DNA from: Smittia aterrima
Lineage: Eukaryota; Arthropoda; Insecta; Diptera; Chironomidae
Assembly: GCA_033063855.1 (NCBI GenBank)
Contig: CP093831.1
Location: forward strand, 19,406,001-19,470,000
Reading direction: 5' to 3'
Length of the DNA: 64,000 nucleotides
The stretch's first letter is position 1; every line of letters begins with the position of its first letter. This document shows, in pieces, positions 23,554-36,561 of the stretch. A model generated the notes under the pieces. It did no database searches. It saw only the letters and a program-made list of their open reading frames with translations, and was not told where the DNA came from. The position numbers were made by a program, and so were the translations under genes.

Positions 23554-26500
23554 TCATTCTAAAACGCCTCGTTGCACGATGAGATTTATCTTGTCACCTG
23601 AAGCAGCAATTAAAGGCACAGTTAGGCAACAGTCGAAATCTAAAGTCTTTGTTCCATTAACCTGGAAGAAGATCGAGTATGAAAATTCATAGTTATTCAA
23701 AGGTATTAAAATTACCTGAATGATTCTATCATAAGGTTTTAAAACAGCGACTTGGTCTGCTGGTCCACCTGATCGAATCCTGTTGATGTAAACCCCTCTC
23801 TCATATAATCCGTCAGATACTGAGAATCCGTAATCATCATAGACTTGATCCTTAAACAGTGTCACATGAATTGTCTTTAATTGACCGTCACTATTGTTGC
23901 TCCCACTACGACTACTTGAGTTTGAAATTATGTCTGCTTTGTTCATATTGTTTGGTCGTCGTTGAACTTCAGCATAAAGTGCTTGAGGTTGCGGAAGATT
24001 CTCGATTATTGACATTGTTGAATTTGCCATATGACTGCTTCTCGATAATCTTATCTCAATGACATCATTTTGGACTTGAAGGAGCTTTGTAGCAATCGAA
24101 AGTGGAATTCCAATCACGCTTTCATTGTTGATCGCAAGCAGTGTATCGCCAATTTGAATCTGGCCGGTGTTGAAAGCAACGCCACCGTCTTGAAGTCCAC
24201 TGATCACGATAGGCTTCTGTCCATCTTCATTTCCAGCCAGCGTAATACCTAATGGTCCGCCATTTGGTTGTAGTTGTACATTAAACACATTTTGTTGTGT
24301 GAAGAACGATGAATTCATGAGATTATTATTGTTCTGAAGATTTGACAAACTTGATAAGTTCAAATCTGTTTGAGTTCCATGAGAAATGTTGGCCGTCGGT
24401 CCCATACTGAGACTCATCATCTTCTGCTGTGCTGTAGCGTAGTCAACGCTGTTGTAATTAACGAGATCTGTCGCAGAAAATGAATTTCCCATGGTATCTT
24501 CCGGATCGTTTTTATTAGGCTTTAATGTGTTCCAATAACGAGGAAGAGCTTGAGGCGCAGGGACTACAGAATAATGCGGTTCTTCGTAGGAGGAGTCGTT
24601 TTTAAACTTCATTTGTGATTCAGCTGATCGCCTACGGTTTTATAAAAAAAAATGATATAAAAGTAAAAGTAAATTCAAGGAGCAACTTACAAATTGTTTC
24701 CGAATCCACCAAAAGTGTTTGTCGTCGCATCATAATTCGCATAAGTCACCGCATTCTGTCGATTCTGATTATCAAACAAAAAATCTGGAATCGAATTTCG
24801 TCGGATTGTTAACGTGACACAATCATTTCTGTTTTCTTTCAGTAAAATGTCAACGTTGAAATGTTGAATTGGATGTGAGTCAATTGCTAGAACGAGATCG
24901 CCGACTTTGACACATGCTCGATGTGCTGGAGAGCCAGGTTTAATGTCTGTCACGATAAATGCTCCGTGTGATGAACCGTTAACAGTGACCCCAAGTCCCG
25001 AGTTTCTGCTCCCTTTCATTAGTTTAATGTTAAAAATTCCTCTCGCAGAGTCATCGCTTATTATCATCTCAAACTCGATTTCAAGCTCAACCCAGTGAGT
25101 GTTACCAGCTATGTTCTGTGGTTGATGAAAAGCAATTGGCGTATCGCGCATGATTTGTCTAATCAAATGAATGTCGAGATTGTAAAGTTTATTCACTGAC
25201 ACGATGCGATCGCCTTTCTGAATGCAACCCGATCTGTCAGCAACTGAGTCCTGTACAATTTTGGTAATGACGAAGCTATTTCCCGCCTGAGTATTCATAC
25301 TCAAGCAAAGGCCTGATCCATTTGAGCAGTCGAGAACAACTTGAATTTTTTCCGTTCGTGTCATTTCTCGGACCATCAGCCCATTATTGTCCAATGGCAA
25401 TGAACTTTTCCTATAGAACTTCTTGTTTTGATTCATTTTTGGGGTGCGTCGAGGATCCATTGTGTTGAAACCGTTGAATTTGGGACTAGCACAATTTAAT
25501 CCTATGACAAGATAAATGAAAAAAGAAAAACGAAACTTTAACTACGACTCTCTCGTGACAACTTTATTACTGCCCTGGAACATCAACAAGCACTTAACGC
25601 GACATGTTTCTGTTTTATTTAGAATGTTAGACGAATCAAACTCTAACGCATCACAGGATATTATTAGAAATGTTGGGAAAATCTCTTAATCATTGCAGGG
25701 CTGCTCGACATTTAATTTTTTCTGTGAGCTCAACCACCTCGCCAGTTTAAAAATTGATCAACTGTGTTTTTGTAAAAATAAAATAGTAAGCTCTCTTGCC
25801 TATCATAAAAGTTATCAAAAGAATTAACTGCTCATAATTTCCTTCAATTCTAATCATGGATGATTGACGTGCGCCGACTCTTACAAATCCGAAAAGCAAT
25901 GGCATTCTGAGAAAACAATTATCAGCGCTCAGCCATTAAGAGATCTCACATCCGCTCGCGGGAAGAAGCTGCCAGGGTCTGCGACTCTAATCGTCGTAAT
26001 TAATTCGATTTACATTCTTCGTCGCCCCTGTGACTCATGCTAAAGAAAATTTACAAAAAAAAAACGTTGCATGAGAGTTCAGACAGCATCAGAGACACAA
26101 CAGCTGGCGAGGCGCAAGAAGAGAAGCACTTTCAGGAATTTAATGATCGTGAATCGTCTCACAAACGAAAACAAACAAAAAATTTTCTTTCCTCAACATA
26201 AAAAAAGAAAACGACGACTTTAAAAAATATGTTTGACTCGATGCAAGTTAGCGAGAAAAATTTCTTCTCTCCAAAGAACGCGATCGACGATAAAAATAAT
26301 TTGAAATTTATGTCTGGTCGATTTTGGTAGAGCGTGAAAAGTGTGAAAGTCAAATTGATGAGGTTGACAATGTAAACAGAGTTGTTTGGGAGAATGTCAA
26401 AGAAATAAAATCTTTTTTTAAAGAAAAATCTGGAATTTTCCTAGTTGCACAAGATGTGGAGATCACTCACCTTTTCTTCGTAAAATGGCATGCGCGGGAA

Positions 26501-29500
26501 GAATTTGAATTTGTGTGAAGCCTTTTGTGCAGTTTGCATCCAATAACTGTAGTACATCGTCAGGAGTAAACGCTGTGTTTTCGACTACAGTCTCGTCAAC
26601 GGTTAGGATTTGATCACCGACTGACAAAGCACCGCAACGATCAGAAATACTCGCTGCGATGATGCTAGAGATAAATATTCCCGTGGGTTGAATTCCATCG
26701 ATTCGGTTGAAGTCCGAAGACAGCGGCATGAAGTTGCTTAACACGAGACCCATTTGTTCACTCATTGAGCGTTCGATCTCAATCAACAAGGGACCGAGAG
26801 AGAACTCGACAGTCTGCATAACTGATACTTCATACTCGATTGTCAGATTGCAAAATGGTGAGTTGTGTCCGCATTTAAGAATTTGTTGAGCTTCTGAGAG
26901 AGATTTATGAATCAACGAAATCTGAAATGAAACTTAGAGTTGGACGATAGACAAGAAAAACATTAAAAACTTACATTGTCAACACGAAGTACACGGTCGC
27001 CAGGTTTAATGCGGCTTGTTTTGTATGCTGGTCCATAGGCACGAACATTTGTCACGATAATTGGCATCTCAGATCCGCCACGCAGCGTCAAGCCAAGGCA
27101 TCCATTTTCCCTTTCAACTGTGACTTGTGCCAATTTCGTTGTGACGCACAAACTGTTTTGAGAGACTAAGATAAGATAAACGTCAAATTCACAATGATCA
27201 TCAATCAAATTAACCAACACTTACGATAATCAGGCAGCGAATATTCAATTTCAATCACTGCACTTTCATCTCGATTGTGCAGCAAAAGGTTCATTGCTTG
27301 CTCGTTTGTCAACCCAACTGTCGAGACGCCATCAATTTGATGAATTCTGTCACCAGGCGCTAAAAAATCCGCACTCGGCTCCAATAAATTGATCGCTTCA
27401 ATCATCGGCGGATACGAAATATCTGAACGATCTGCGAGTAAAAACAGGAAACTTTAAAATTTGTCACAGAAAATTTTAATGGGCAAGATTGTCAAGTTTT
27501 CATTCACGGCAAGCAGACTCTATTTCAAAAGAAATCATAAATCAGGGATGACGAAATTTTTCACAAAGTGCGTGACTCAATACTGAACCATCAGAGCCTC
27601 GAAAGCTTGGGTTGTCTTCAGTATTTCTTCATTTCTATACAGGATTCTCCTCGTCGCAGAGTCTTCAACAATCACTCTTGAAACTTTTCTCATCTTAAGT
27701 TTGCCTCTTAAGAAAATTTCCTCTTCTTCACCATCGGAAATAAATTATAATTAAATGTGAAAAGATTTCGCGTTTGCGATGTTTGTTTTGGTTTTGTGAT
27801 GTTTGTCTTTTCACTTCGTGATCGTTGGGATCGTTGAAAGGAAGAGAGATGGAGAGGCAAGCGCAGCCAATTATGTGCCAACGAATGAGACAATTTTTCT
27901 CCTCGACGCTTCATAATAAATGAGAAGACATAGGCAGAAGACATGTTCGTGATTCGTGCGGGTTTTTGCGCTACGTTGCCACTTCTCTTGTGCTCCATGC
28001 TGATGAATGAGCTATTAATACTTTCAATGCGAAAATACGAGCGCCGCGTAAGCATCTGTACTTCTAATCGTATCGAATCTTTTTTAACGATCCACTTTTC
28101 GTCTGCTGTTTCTCTTTGCCATTTAATCATTTTTCTTTACGACTCGACGAGCCTCACACACAGCTCGCTTGTTTTCATTTTCCTAACGACCACTTGGCGG
28201 CCACTGATAGACCATTGCTGCCCACGCCGAACGCGCGCTTGTATGCTTTATGATCGAGTTTTCATTCAGCATTCGCGAAAAACGAAACGATTCACGATTG
28301 AAACGAGAGTACGCGACTTGAAGGAAAAAACTTTGTTTCTTGAAATTAATTTGACATCGCTCCAACATGATTTCTTACATCTTAATGATATGTGAAGAGA
28401 AGTCTTGTTTTCGTTTCGATTATTTTTAGAATGCAAGCAGATACTTTTAAGATGGGGGAGACAGCGAAGGTGCAAACGAAGCGTCAAACTTACCAACGAA
28501 GATGATGCCCATCGACTGGCAATTCTGTCTAGGAATAGAGATGGTTGCGTAAGTTGATCCACGATCAGCAGCCAATCCCGAGTCTTCTGATTGTGCTGGA
28601 CTCATTGCTCTTCCATCTAATCGAGAAACTGTGAATAAAAAATTGAGTTTGATCAGAAAACAATGTAATGAGATTGTCAGTCGTCGACTGCATGTGGCGA
28701 AGCTTCCGAAAGAATTAATTAGCAAAGATTAAATGACAAATTATTAATTAAAATTCTTGCAATCTAAATCTTATTCGAGCGAGACTCTCGAACAGATAAA
28801 AGAAGCCATTAATTCAAGTTGAATAAAGCGTGAAGAAATCACTGACTTCAATCTCTGGCTTTTCCGAGAAAACTCTTGGTTTTCTTCGCATCGTCTTTGA
28901 ACAGAAGACTATAAATTAGAGACATCTCACGATTAGGTTAAGCGGGTTGGCAGCAAGGAATCACAACGCCGTCCAATTTATGGGATGTTCTTGAAACGTT
29001 GGCGGCTTCATAATTCTGCGCTTGTTTCGGTAGCGCGATGAAAGATTGTGAAAGAAAAGTGTTTGAACAATAAGAAGGCGGGTAAACTAAATCAAAGTTT
29101 TCAACGACTTCAATAAGAAGCATTCAATTTGTTCTTCCATACGACACCTGCTTTCATTAAATTTCAAAAATTATGAAATCTTACAAGATCTTTTCCAAAA
29201 CATTTTAACCCTGTGAGGTGCAATCGAGTGAAACCAATAAAAAGTTGTCGGTGTCATATATAAGCAGGAAACTGTAATAGAATTATGCTTCACATCGATT
29301 AGATTCATATAAAATTTATCATAAACTGTTTAAGGCATAAACTGATTTCAGAATCTCAGTATCGCAACAAAGTCAAAGCTTAATCTTTTGTATGTAAATC
29401 GAAGTCATTTCGAGTACAGAGCGCTGCTTTATGACTTTCCAGATGAACGAATTGCTTTAAGAGACATACAGCAATTGTTAGTTCTCATTATTCGGATATT

Positions 29501-32259
29501 CACGACGATCTATAGAATGAACGTCTTTTAAGCATGGAGCTGCAAAATTTGCGTTTCTTCATGCAACATAAAAGTTGCCACAATGTTGGTTTGTCGGGAT
29601 TTGCTTGAAATTTAATGTTTGTCATCTTTGTTTGATATTTTTGCCTTAGGAGAAAAGAAGATTAAAACGTCAAGAGATCCGTGATTTGGATTTTGACTTC
29701 CGTTTCACTTGTCAGGGATCTGTAAAATCGCTTATGATGATTGAGAGAAAAAATAAATGTTAATGACTTTAAAAGACATTCGCAAGTTTAGTCCTAACAA
29801 ATGAAACGTTTTTTCTCTAGAGCGAAACGACTGGAAGATATTTCATGCCACACACAAAGAGCCTTGAAATGCAACTTGTCGCAACGTTATTAATCAACAA
29901 GAGAGTTGTATGACAAATCATGCGTAGAGGCTGGGAAGAAATCTCCCTAATCCACATGTAGCATCGTCTGTTTTCTCAATCCCATGCGAGAAATTCGTTG
30001 AGGAGGATGAAAACCAATTTTCTACGCGACTTCCTTTTTAAATTCACTTTAATTATTTTATAATCGCAAATTAATGCAAAGTCGAAGCGAAACTCAATTA
30101 ATTTTTCGTATTTACTTTGGCTGCTCATTAGAAGGCGCATTGGAGGTAATAAATCTTTTAACAAAGCACAGCATAGCATCGTTTCCCGCTGCACAGATTT
30201 TCCTCGAGCTCACGAGCGTCTCCCTTGAAACGTGATGATTGCGCAAAGTAAAAATATCTTTGAACTTTATTCACTTTCTCAATAAGTATTGGGAATCACT
30301 CGGCTTGTTCTGTTTAAATTTAGACTGATTCTGCTTGGGGTGAAGTCTCAACTGAAGCACACGATAGATATCAGAACTAAAAAGTGTTAAGAAATAAATT
30401 AATTTATTAATTCAATTGAAAACATCTTGAGAGCGAGTGTGAGCAGTTAATCGACTGAAACTAAAATTATTTTTCAGCCCTTTCTTTTAGGTGACTAGAT
30501 AGGTTTAGAGATTAAAATGTTTGATAAAAATTCAGATCCTTCAATTTCAAGGTTGAGTTCAAGATATTGATAAGAAAATATCATCAATATTAAACAAAAA
30601 CAACTCAATCAACTAGTCACCAAAAAAAAACTTTAAATTTGCTCAAATCACATGAGAAGTCGCAAGACACAAGTCACGTTATTTTGCTTTGAGAAAAGCC
30701 AAGCGCCAATTCCCGTTGCTTTATTTATGTTTTCTTCAATCTCCGCTTGAATGAATCAGTCTGATCTTTCGAAATAAAGTCGAGTAACGAGGTTTAGTAA
30801 GACGAGCAGGAAGAAGAAGAAGAAAATCTGTTTTCCCTTTGATATTTGAAGATTTTCGCAACTTCACATCAACTCGGGTGATTAATCGAATTCAATTTAA
30901 ACGAACTACTCAGATCATCTGTTGCGTATGAACTTTCTGTCCGCGAGTAGTATTGGATTGCTTATTCTAGCGAGACCGCTTGAACTACTGAAACAAACAA
31001 ATCCACCAGGCCATTTATAACGAAATTCAATTAATTAATTGATTACTGAAATGATAATTTTTCTATTCGAGTGGGGTCGAGCATTAATGAGTTTGGATTC
31101 AGTCAAGCATGAGACCCTCCAGACAAAAACTTCTCCAACTGACGAAACCTCACTCATGAAATTCTCCTATTTTCAACCAGACGCGAAGAAGCTTCGAGGG
31201 TCAATAATTGATGAGCGTATCGCTCAATTTGCTTTATGATCAATTCATGCAATAAATTGTGGAGAAACGTGATTAATATTCATTGTTGTTTTGAGCGAGT
31301 TCCGTTGTAATTTAATTACAGCTTCAATCTGATTATTGGTTGAAGAACCTAAACGATGTGTGTTAAGGAATTGCACATTTATTAAGGCTTTCCTTTCATC
31401 GGGCGGTTCTTTAGGATTCGCTTCATTAATCATGATCAATTTTCTTCGTTGCTAAGCTCATCATGACAGCGGTTGAAACTTCAAAGCATCACACAACTGT
31501 TTTACTCATCCCCAGCTCGATTCATTGCCAAGAGAATGCATGGAATCCACATCAAAGCAAATTCATTCAACTCGCACTTGGTCGCATCGACGCGGCGAAT
31601 ATTTCAAACTTTTCTCGCTCCTTGCAAATGTTTACACATCAATTATGAAAGTTTACGTTTCAGTTAATGTTTGGGCGTAATAATCACTCAAATTACTTAA
31701 TTTTTAGTTTACGCGTTTTATTATGTCTGAGCTGATTCCTCTAGGGAACGTCTGCGAGTGAGGTTTATTATAGAATTTGCATGAAAATTTTACGCGGTTC
31801 AAGAGAGAAACTTCCCTCGTCGCCCGGCACCACGCTGATTCATAAACGTCAAAGGAGCTGTAAACAAAAAATTGTTTGTCGAGGGAGCAGGGTTGGCGAA
31901 CAGCTGTTTTTTGCAATTTTGCAAATAGGAAATTTGAATACTAAATCGTCGATGGCCGCAAAACGAGAAAGAACTATGATGATTCATGCAAAAAAAACCA
32001 TTCGTCGAGATATCAAATATCTGAGCGGAAAAACTTTGAAATAATCGTAAAATGTGTCAGAATCTCAAGAAGCCTCACCTTGATGCAATCCATTTGCCAA
32101 GTGAATCGTCGACTGATTATTGGTGGGTGTCACCGCAGATATTGTCTCATTTTGATCGTCGTCTTTGTACCCATTTTTATTTCCACTTAGATTCAATTTT
32201 CCACTCACGGCCGAGACACAGCTCGTCGTTGCCGACTTTTTCGACTTCCACAGCTTCAT
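23554..32259 (-). CDS. Grip: Grip, seven-PDZ scaffold (glutamate receptor-interacting protein homologue)
   Basis: Eight coding exons, 32259-32079, 28628-28494, 27431-27225, 27165-26975, 26921-26471, 25501-24691, 24631-23716 and 23661-23554, join in phase to exactly 999 residues. The N-terminus starts MKLWKSKK. Seven PDZ domains can be read, with carboxylate-loop regions MGIIFV (PDZ1, ~85-172, split between exons 2 and 3), LGLTLRGG (PDZ2, ~182-272), MGLVLSNF (PDZ3, ~277-385), LCLSMN (PDZ4, ~433-530), LGVTVNG (PDZ5, ~535-625), LGITLAGN (PDZ6, ~771-855) and YGFSVSDG (PDZ7, ~909-995). This order, spacing and length match GRIP-family proteins, which in flies guide muscle motility and attachment and in vertebrates anchor AMPA receptors. 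Intron 1 is 3.45 kb and introns 2 and 5 are about 1 kb; the rest are short. Exon 3 has a second possible acceptor 9 nt downstream in the same frame. Confidence 0.95.
25502..26470. other. Grip intron 5, ~970 bp, no gene seen
   Basis: Non-coding. The following exon carries an in-frame ATG at 25460 (MDPRRTP) preceded by only 14 codons, so an internal promoter here could make a PDZ4-7 isoform. No core promoter motif was recognised. Confidence 0.4.
27432..28493. other. Grip intron 2, ~1.06 kb, no gene seen
   Basis: It separates the two halves of PDZ1. Several overlapping open frames on both strands have no recognisable content and are treated as chance. Confidence 0.55.
28629..32078. other. Grip intron 1, ~3.45 kb, no gene seen
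   Basis: No coding exon or RNA gene recognised. A TATATAAG word at about 29256-29263 resembles a TATA box but no supported transcript follows it. The length is strongly atypical for this window, so embedded regulatory DNA is plausible. Confidence 0.55.
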
Positions 32260-33323
32260 CGAGGTTTTTCTCGTGTTTCTTGTTTATTTTTTCCCTTCAC
32301 TCGCTCGATTTCCACTCGGTAACTTTTTTTTCTCGTTGGTGGAATATTCACAATTCAGTGGCACATTTTCACAATATTTTCATTCACTTTTGAATTCACA
32401 TCAAGAATTCTTGCAATTCGATTTGATTTTCCGCTTTTTTTACTGCGAGAAAATATTTTCAGTCGACTTTCCACAAAATTACATAAAATGAAAAAATAAT
32501 CTTTAATGAAATTTTATTTTTCAAATTTTCTTTAGCGCGAGCACAACGACGATCTTCAATTCGTTAAGAACGATCATCTGCAACTGAAATGAGAATTGAG
32601 GAAAATTTTCCGGCAAACGTCTAACTCTCTCGCAAATGATTTTCTTCTCTCATTCTACCCACACACGCGTGCTTGAATGTTTACAATCCTCTCAGCGAGT
32701 GGCGATCAAAACTCTTCATTTGATGATGGAAATCTTGTTAATGTTTTATTGTTTTCTCCGTTTTAATGTCAGCAATTGGAAACTCTTTTGTTTATAATTG
32801 AGGAAATGAGCTGAGTTCTGTAAAGTAGTTAAACAATAGAAACTCTAATAAGGAGAAAAAAAATTCTTTTATTCCAACGATTTGTTAGTAGAATTCTTAA
32901 AATGGAAAATTCTAAATAATTAAATATTCTCGCGCCTCTCACATTTTCCGCGCACAAAATTATGAATTTTTCAAGGTTTATTTTTAGCGGCAGAACGAAT
33001 TTCTTTCCTTCTTCGTGTCATCAGCGTAAACACTGATGTAGATTTATGACAAATCTCAGCCGCTTCACAAGTGAAAATGTTCTTAATGTTTTAATTGAAA
33101 AAGCGTTTCTTTAAATGGCTGAAAGGCGGCGAATGCAGCATAAATAATTAATTAGAATCATATTTTAATCTCCATCAGTCGTGTCTGAGTCATCTCGTGT
33201 TGGATTTTCCGTATGATTAATATTTAGCGAGTTGTTTGGGTGGATAGGGGAAATGGGTTTATTCATTTGAATGTTTGGAATGAATTTGGAGTCTATATCA
33301 ATATCGAAACAAAAAAGGCAATT
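32260..33323. other. Intergenic region upstream of Grip and downstream of the ER metallopeptidase gene
   Basis: About 1.06 kb without a supported gene. It should hold the Grip promoter and 5' UTR (near the low-coordinate end) and the metallopeptidase 3' UTR is on the other side of that gene, so most of this is promoter-proximal Grip sequence. A 108-codon frame at 32165-32491 runs antisense to Grip exon 1 and is Phe-rich; it was not accepted. Confidence 0.5.
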
Positions 33324-36300
33324 TTAAAATACATAACTTGTAACTGCTGCTATACAATTCTGGGCAAAAGCCCAGTTGGGAACACGCTTCAATAAATTTT
33401 TAAATTCATTCGTGTAATCGTTTTGTCCATCAAATTTCATTGAAACAAGTGTGATGTCTACGATAGCATTTTGTGATTTGTCTTCTGATCTTAATGTAAG
33501 ATCAAAGTGGAACGGCTCAGTATCGATTCCATTAGCAATCGAAATGAAATAAGTCTTGTTAAAAGTCTCAGGAATATCATTAAGGAAGCTCCAAGAGATA
33601 AGATCAGCATTTCCTCGAGGACGGATGAAAATAGAGCTCAGTGATGTTCCGTTAACGGTGAAAATTAGTTTTGTTTTACTTTCATCTAAGTTTTCCTTTT
33701 CATGCAAGTCGATGACAGCAATATCAGATAATTTTGGGGTTGATCCTGGAAGCCATTGTCCGCTAATTTAAAAAGAATTTATTGTTAAAATTTGGTTTCA
33801 TACATTTTGCAATGACTTACCCAACCAAGAGCGATCGACTTGAAACTAAAGGCAAACCACAAAAGAGTTCATCATTACATATTTCACTGAAGTGAACAGG
33901 TTCATCAGGAATTGCGATCCCCTCGATAGTTTTTTTGGAGTGACGATCCCATTGCATGAAATAATAACCAGCATCGGAATATCTTAACTCGCCTCGCTCA
34001 TCAAAGAAATTTCTTACTGTATTCTAAAAAAAATTTTAGGCTTTGACAACTAAAGAAAATTTAAAAATTCTTCTTACAACAATGTAATGCCTTTGAATTG
34101 CAGGATTTCCAGTTGAATCATTTTGATAAGGAAATCCTACTGAAGTTGAAGTTGCAAGGAAAATTGAGATGAGAAAAATTGTGATAAGAGTTAAATATTT
34201 GGTGACTTTGGATTTTAGAAGTTGAGCAAGAGGCATCTGCAGAAAACAGTCATTTTAAAATAAATGAATAAAATCCATTCAGTTCAAAGTTACCATGTAG
34301 CTGCAGATAAAAAGCGTCGTCGCACAACAAATTATTGATATGAGAGCATCAGGGTTTCGATTGCTTCCAGATCTTCCTGTGATAGGTATGAAAAGGTCCA
34401 AAATCATGTTGTGTAGGTAAGTTGACCAAATAATAGCGAAGAACTGCCCGTACAGATGAATTAGGACCCATTTGTGAACTGTAAATTATTTTCACTTAAA
34501 ATATACAAATGTATGCAAAGTCTCGAATTTCATTTAGTTGCTCACCTGAATTGTGAAGTCCAAAAAGGTAAATTGATGTACTACTGATTAAGTTGATCAA
34601 TAGAATAATCATGACTAAATAACCACTGCGAATACCGAGTACTGTCACTCCTAATGTGATAATTCCCCAAAAAACGTTGACACCGTTCATTCGTGCCTGT
34701 ATTTTTAGTCCAAGGCTAATCGGTGACTTCTTATTTGCGAAAGTCGCTACAAATAAATCTTGAACTACGACATGAGCGAAAAGGGCAATAATTGAATAGA
34801 TTCCTGGAGCTAGAAACGTATTTCGATACCAACTCATTGAGTGGTCCATTTGATCGAGGACATATGCGGTGATGTAACAGAGCAGACCAGAAAAGCCTGA
34901 GCCAAACACAATTGAAACAAACCCAAGAAGAGTTTCAGACAAAATATTTTTAGCATGACTGTTAACCGTAGTTTTCGTTAGGGTAAGAAATGGAATGACG
35001 ATTGATAGAATCACAACCAAAAAGTTTATCGCAACTCCAGCTTCCTTTGAATATGTCACAAAGAAGAATCCGATGAAATCAAAGTAAACCGCGGATGAAT
35101 TCTTTAAAGATTCCTACAAATTATGATTTTAGTGCAAATACGCAAAATTTGTAAAATTCAATTTCTTACAGTAATATTGCCGAGTTCATTTGAGTTTGCT
35201 AGGGAAAGTACAAGGTGGAGCATATTTTCGCCAGTTCTTTGAAGTACACCTGGTGTCAAGTAATTTATGGAATCAAACTTTGTGTGATACCGATAACCCT
35301 TTGTTGCGTGTGCAAAGTCCAAACCAGCAAGGTTTCCGAAATCTCTAAAGACACGAAAGTCTGTGTCGCTCGGAATAATACCGGATTGAAATATTTCCTC
35401 GCTCGCAACTTGAGCATATGGACGACTGACTGCTTGATAATGATTCAAAAGCCAGCTGTTTCCCGGACCGGATTGGAATAATATTTCCTTGCCTCCTGAT
35501 CCTCCTGCCTCAAGATTGATGAATGCTCTGATATCGTTCGCCCATTTGTGCTGAGTGATAAAGCCATGTGATGCTCTCAATCCTGTTTCTTCCGCACCAT
35601 TAAAAACAAAGATGATCGTGTGCCGGTTTTTAGTTTCCTTTGTTGAAAGGATTGAAAGTAATTCAAGCATGATGGCGCAATTTGCTCCATCGTCTCCTGC
35701 TCCAGGACTGCAAAAATTTAAATCAATGATTAACATTGCTAATGGCAACTTGATGATAAACAAACACCACCTGCCGGGAACCGTGTCGAAATGACAATTC
35801 ATCATTAGAGCGTTCGGTGTTTCGCCTTCTAGCCTCACGACCAAGTTTTGAATCTTCCTGTAAGAAGTAACCATTCCATATGGTTTGAACTGCAAAAAAT
35901 AGTTTCCCGACGCAACTTGGTGATCGAAATTCACGTTTTGCCTTTCGCTGGCCCTCGACTGAATATTCACAATCCGTTTCTTAAGAAAATTCAAGGCAAG
36001 ATCCTCATTTTCTTTGCTTCCTGTCACCTTCGGCCCCATGTCATTTAAAATTCGGAGGTCACTCCATGCTTCTCGACCAACAAACGGAATATTCTAAAAT
36101 CAAATTTTTTTCAATAATTTTCAATTGTGTTTTTTGCAATTTTGTACTTACAGAATCTTTAAGCTCAGGGACATACTGAAAAATCTGGGATGAAATGTTT
36201 GCAATGACAATCACATAAATCAAACCAGCGATAAACAATAATGAGTTGACACTATGCACGCTCTTTCTTTTCGAATAATCTAAATTGAACAATATTAATT

Positions 36301-36394
36301 TTATTCTGAAATATTTGTTAATGTTTTTTAAATTACCAATATCGGGATCAATGACAACTTCGTTCTTAGATTTACTTTTATTTGCTCTTTTCAT
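33324..36394 (-). CDS. Ermp1: Endoplasmic reticulum metallopeptidase 1-like (M28 family, multi-pass membrane)
   Basis: Nine exons, 36394-36337, 36279-36152, 36093-35771, 35707-35170, 35113-34546, 34478-34294, 34236-34078, 34023-33821 and 33762-33324, join in phase to 866 residues. The order is a short basic cytoplasmic N-terminus, one membrane segment (LLFIAGLIYVIVIANI), a lumenal M28 peptidase domain (~60-345), a block of about eight hydrophobic segments (~355-620), and a C-terminal lumenal domain. Zinc and catalytic motifs are all present: NCHFDTVPG (His), GAGDDGANC (Asp), NGAEETGL (two Glu), SDTDFR (Asp) and YRYHTKFD (His). Length and topology match ERMP1, an ER zinc peptidase needed for ovarian follicle organisation in rat; insect genomes often carry several copies. 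The start was chosen at the only ATG preceding the first membrane segment in frame. Confidence 0.94.
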
Positions 36395-36561
36395 TTTTAG
36401 GCATCAATAAATATCTGTGATTACATTAAATTATTTTATATCAACTTATTTGTTTTCTTTTGAAATGTGAACACTGTTCGGTGAAAAAACAAAGTGTTGC
36501 CCGCATATATTAATCGTAGGAAAATATTTTTTTAGTTGGAATATTTTCATTCCGTTAAAAG

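Noticed and set aside
32052..32491. Plus-strand frames over 32052-32491
   Set aside because: Antisense shadows of Grip exon 1, which is supported by phase and by the total Grip length.
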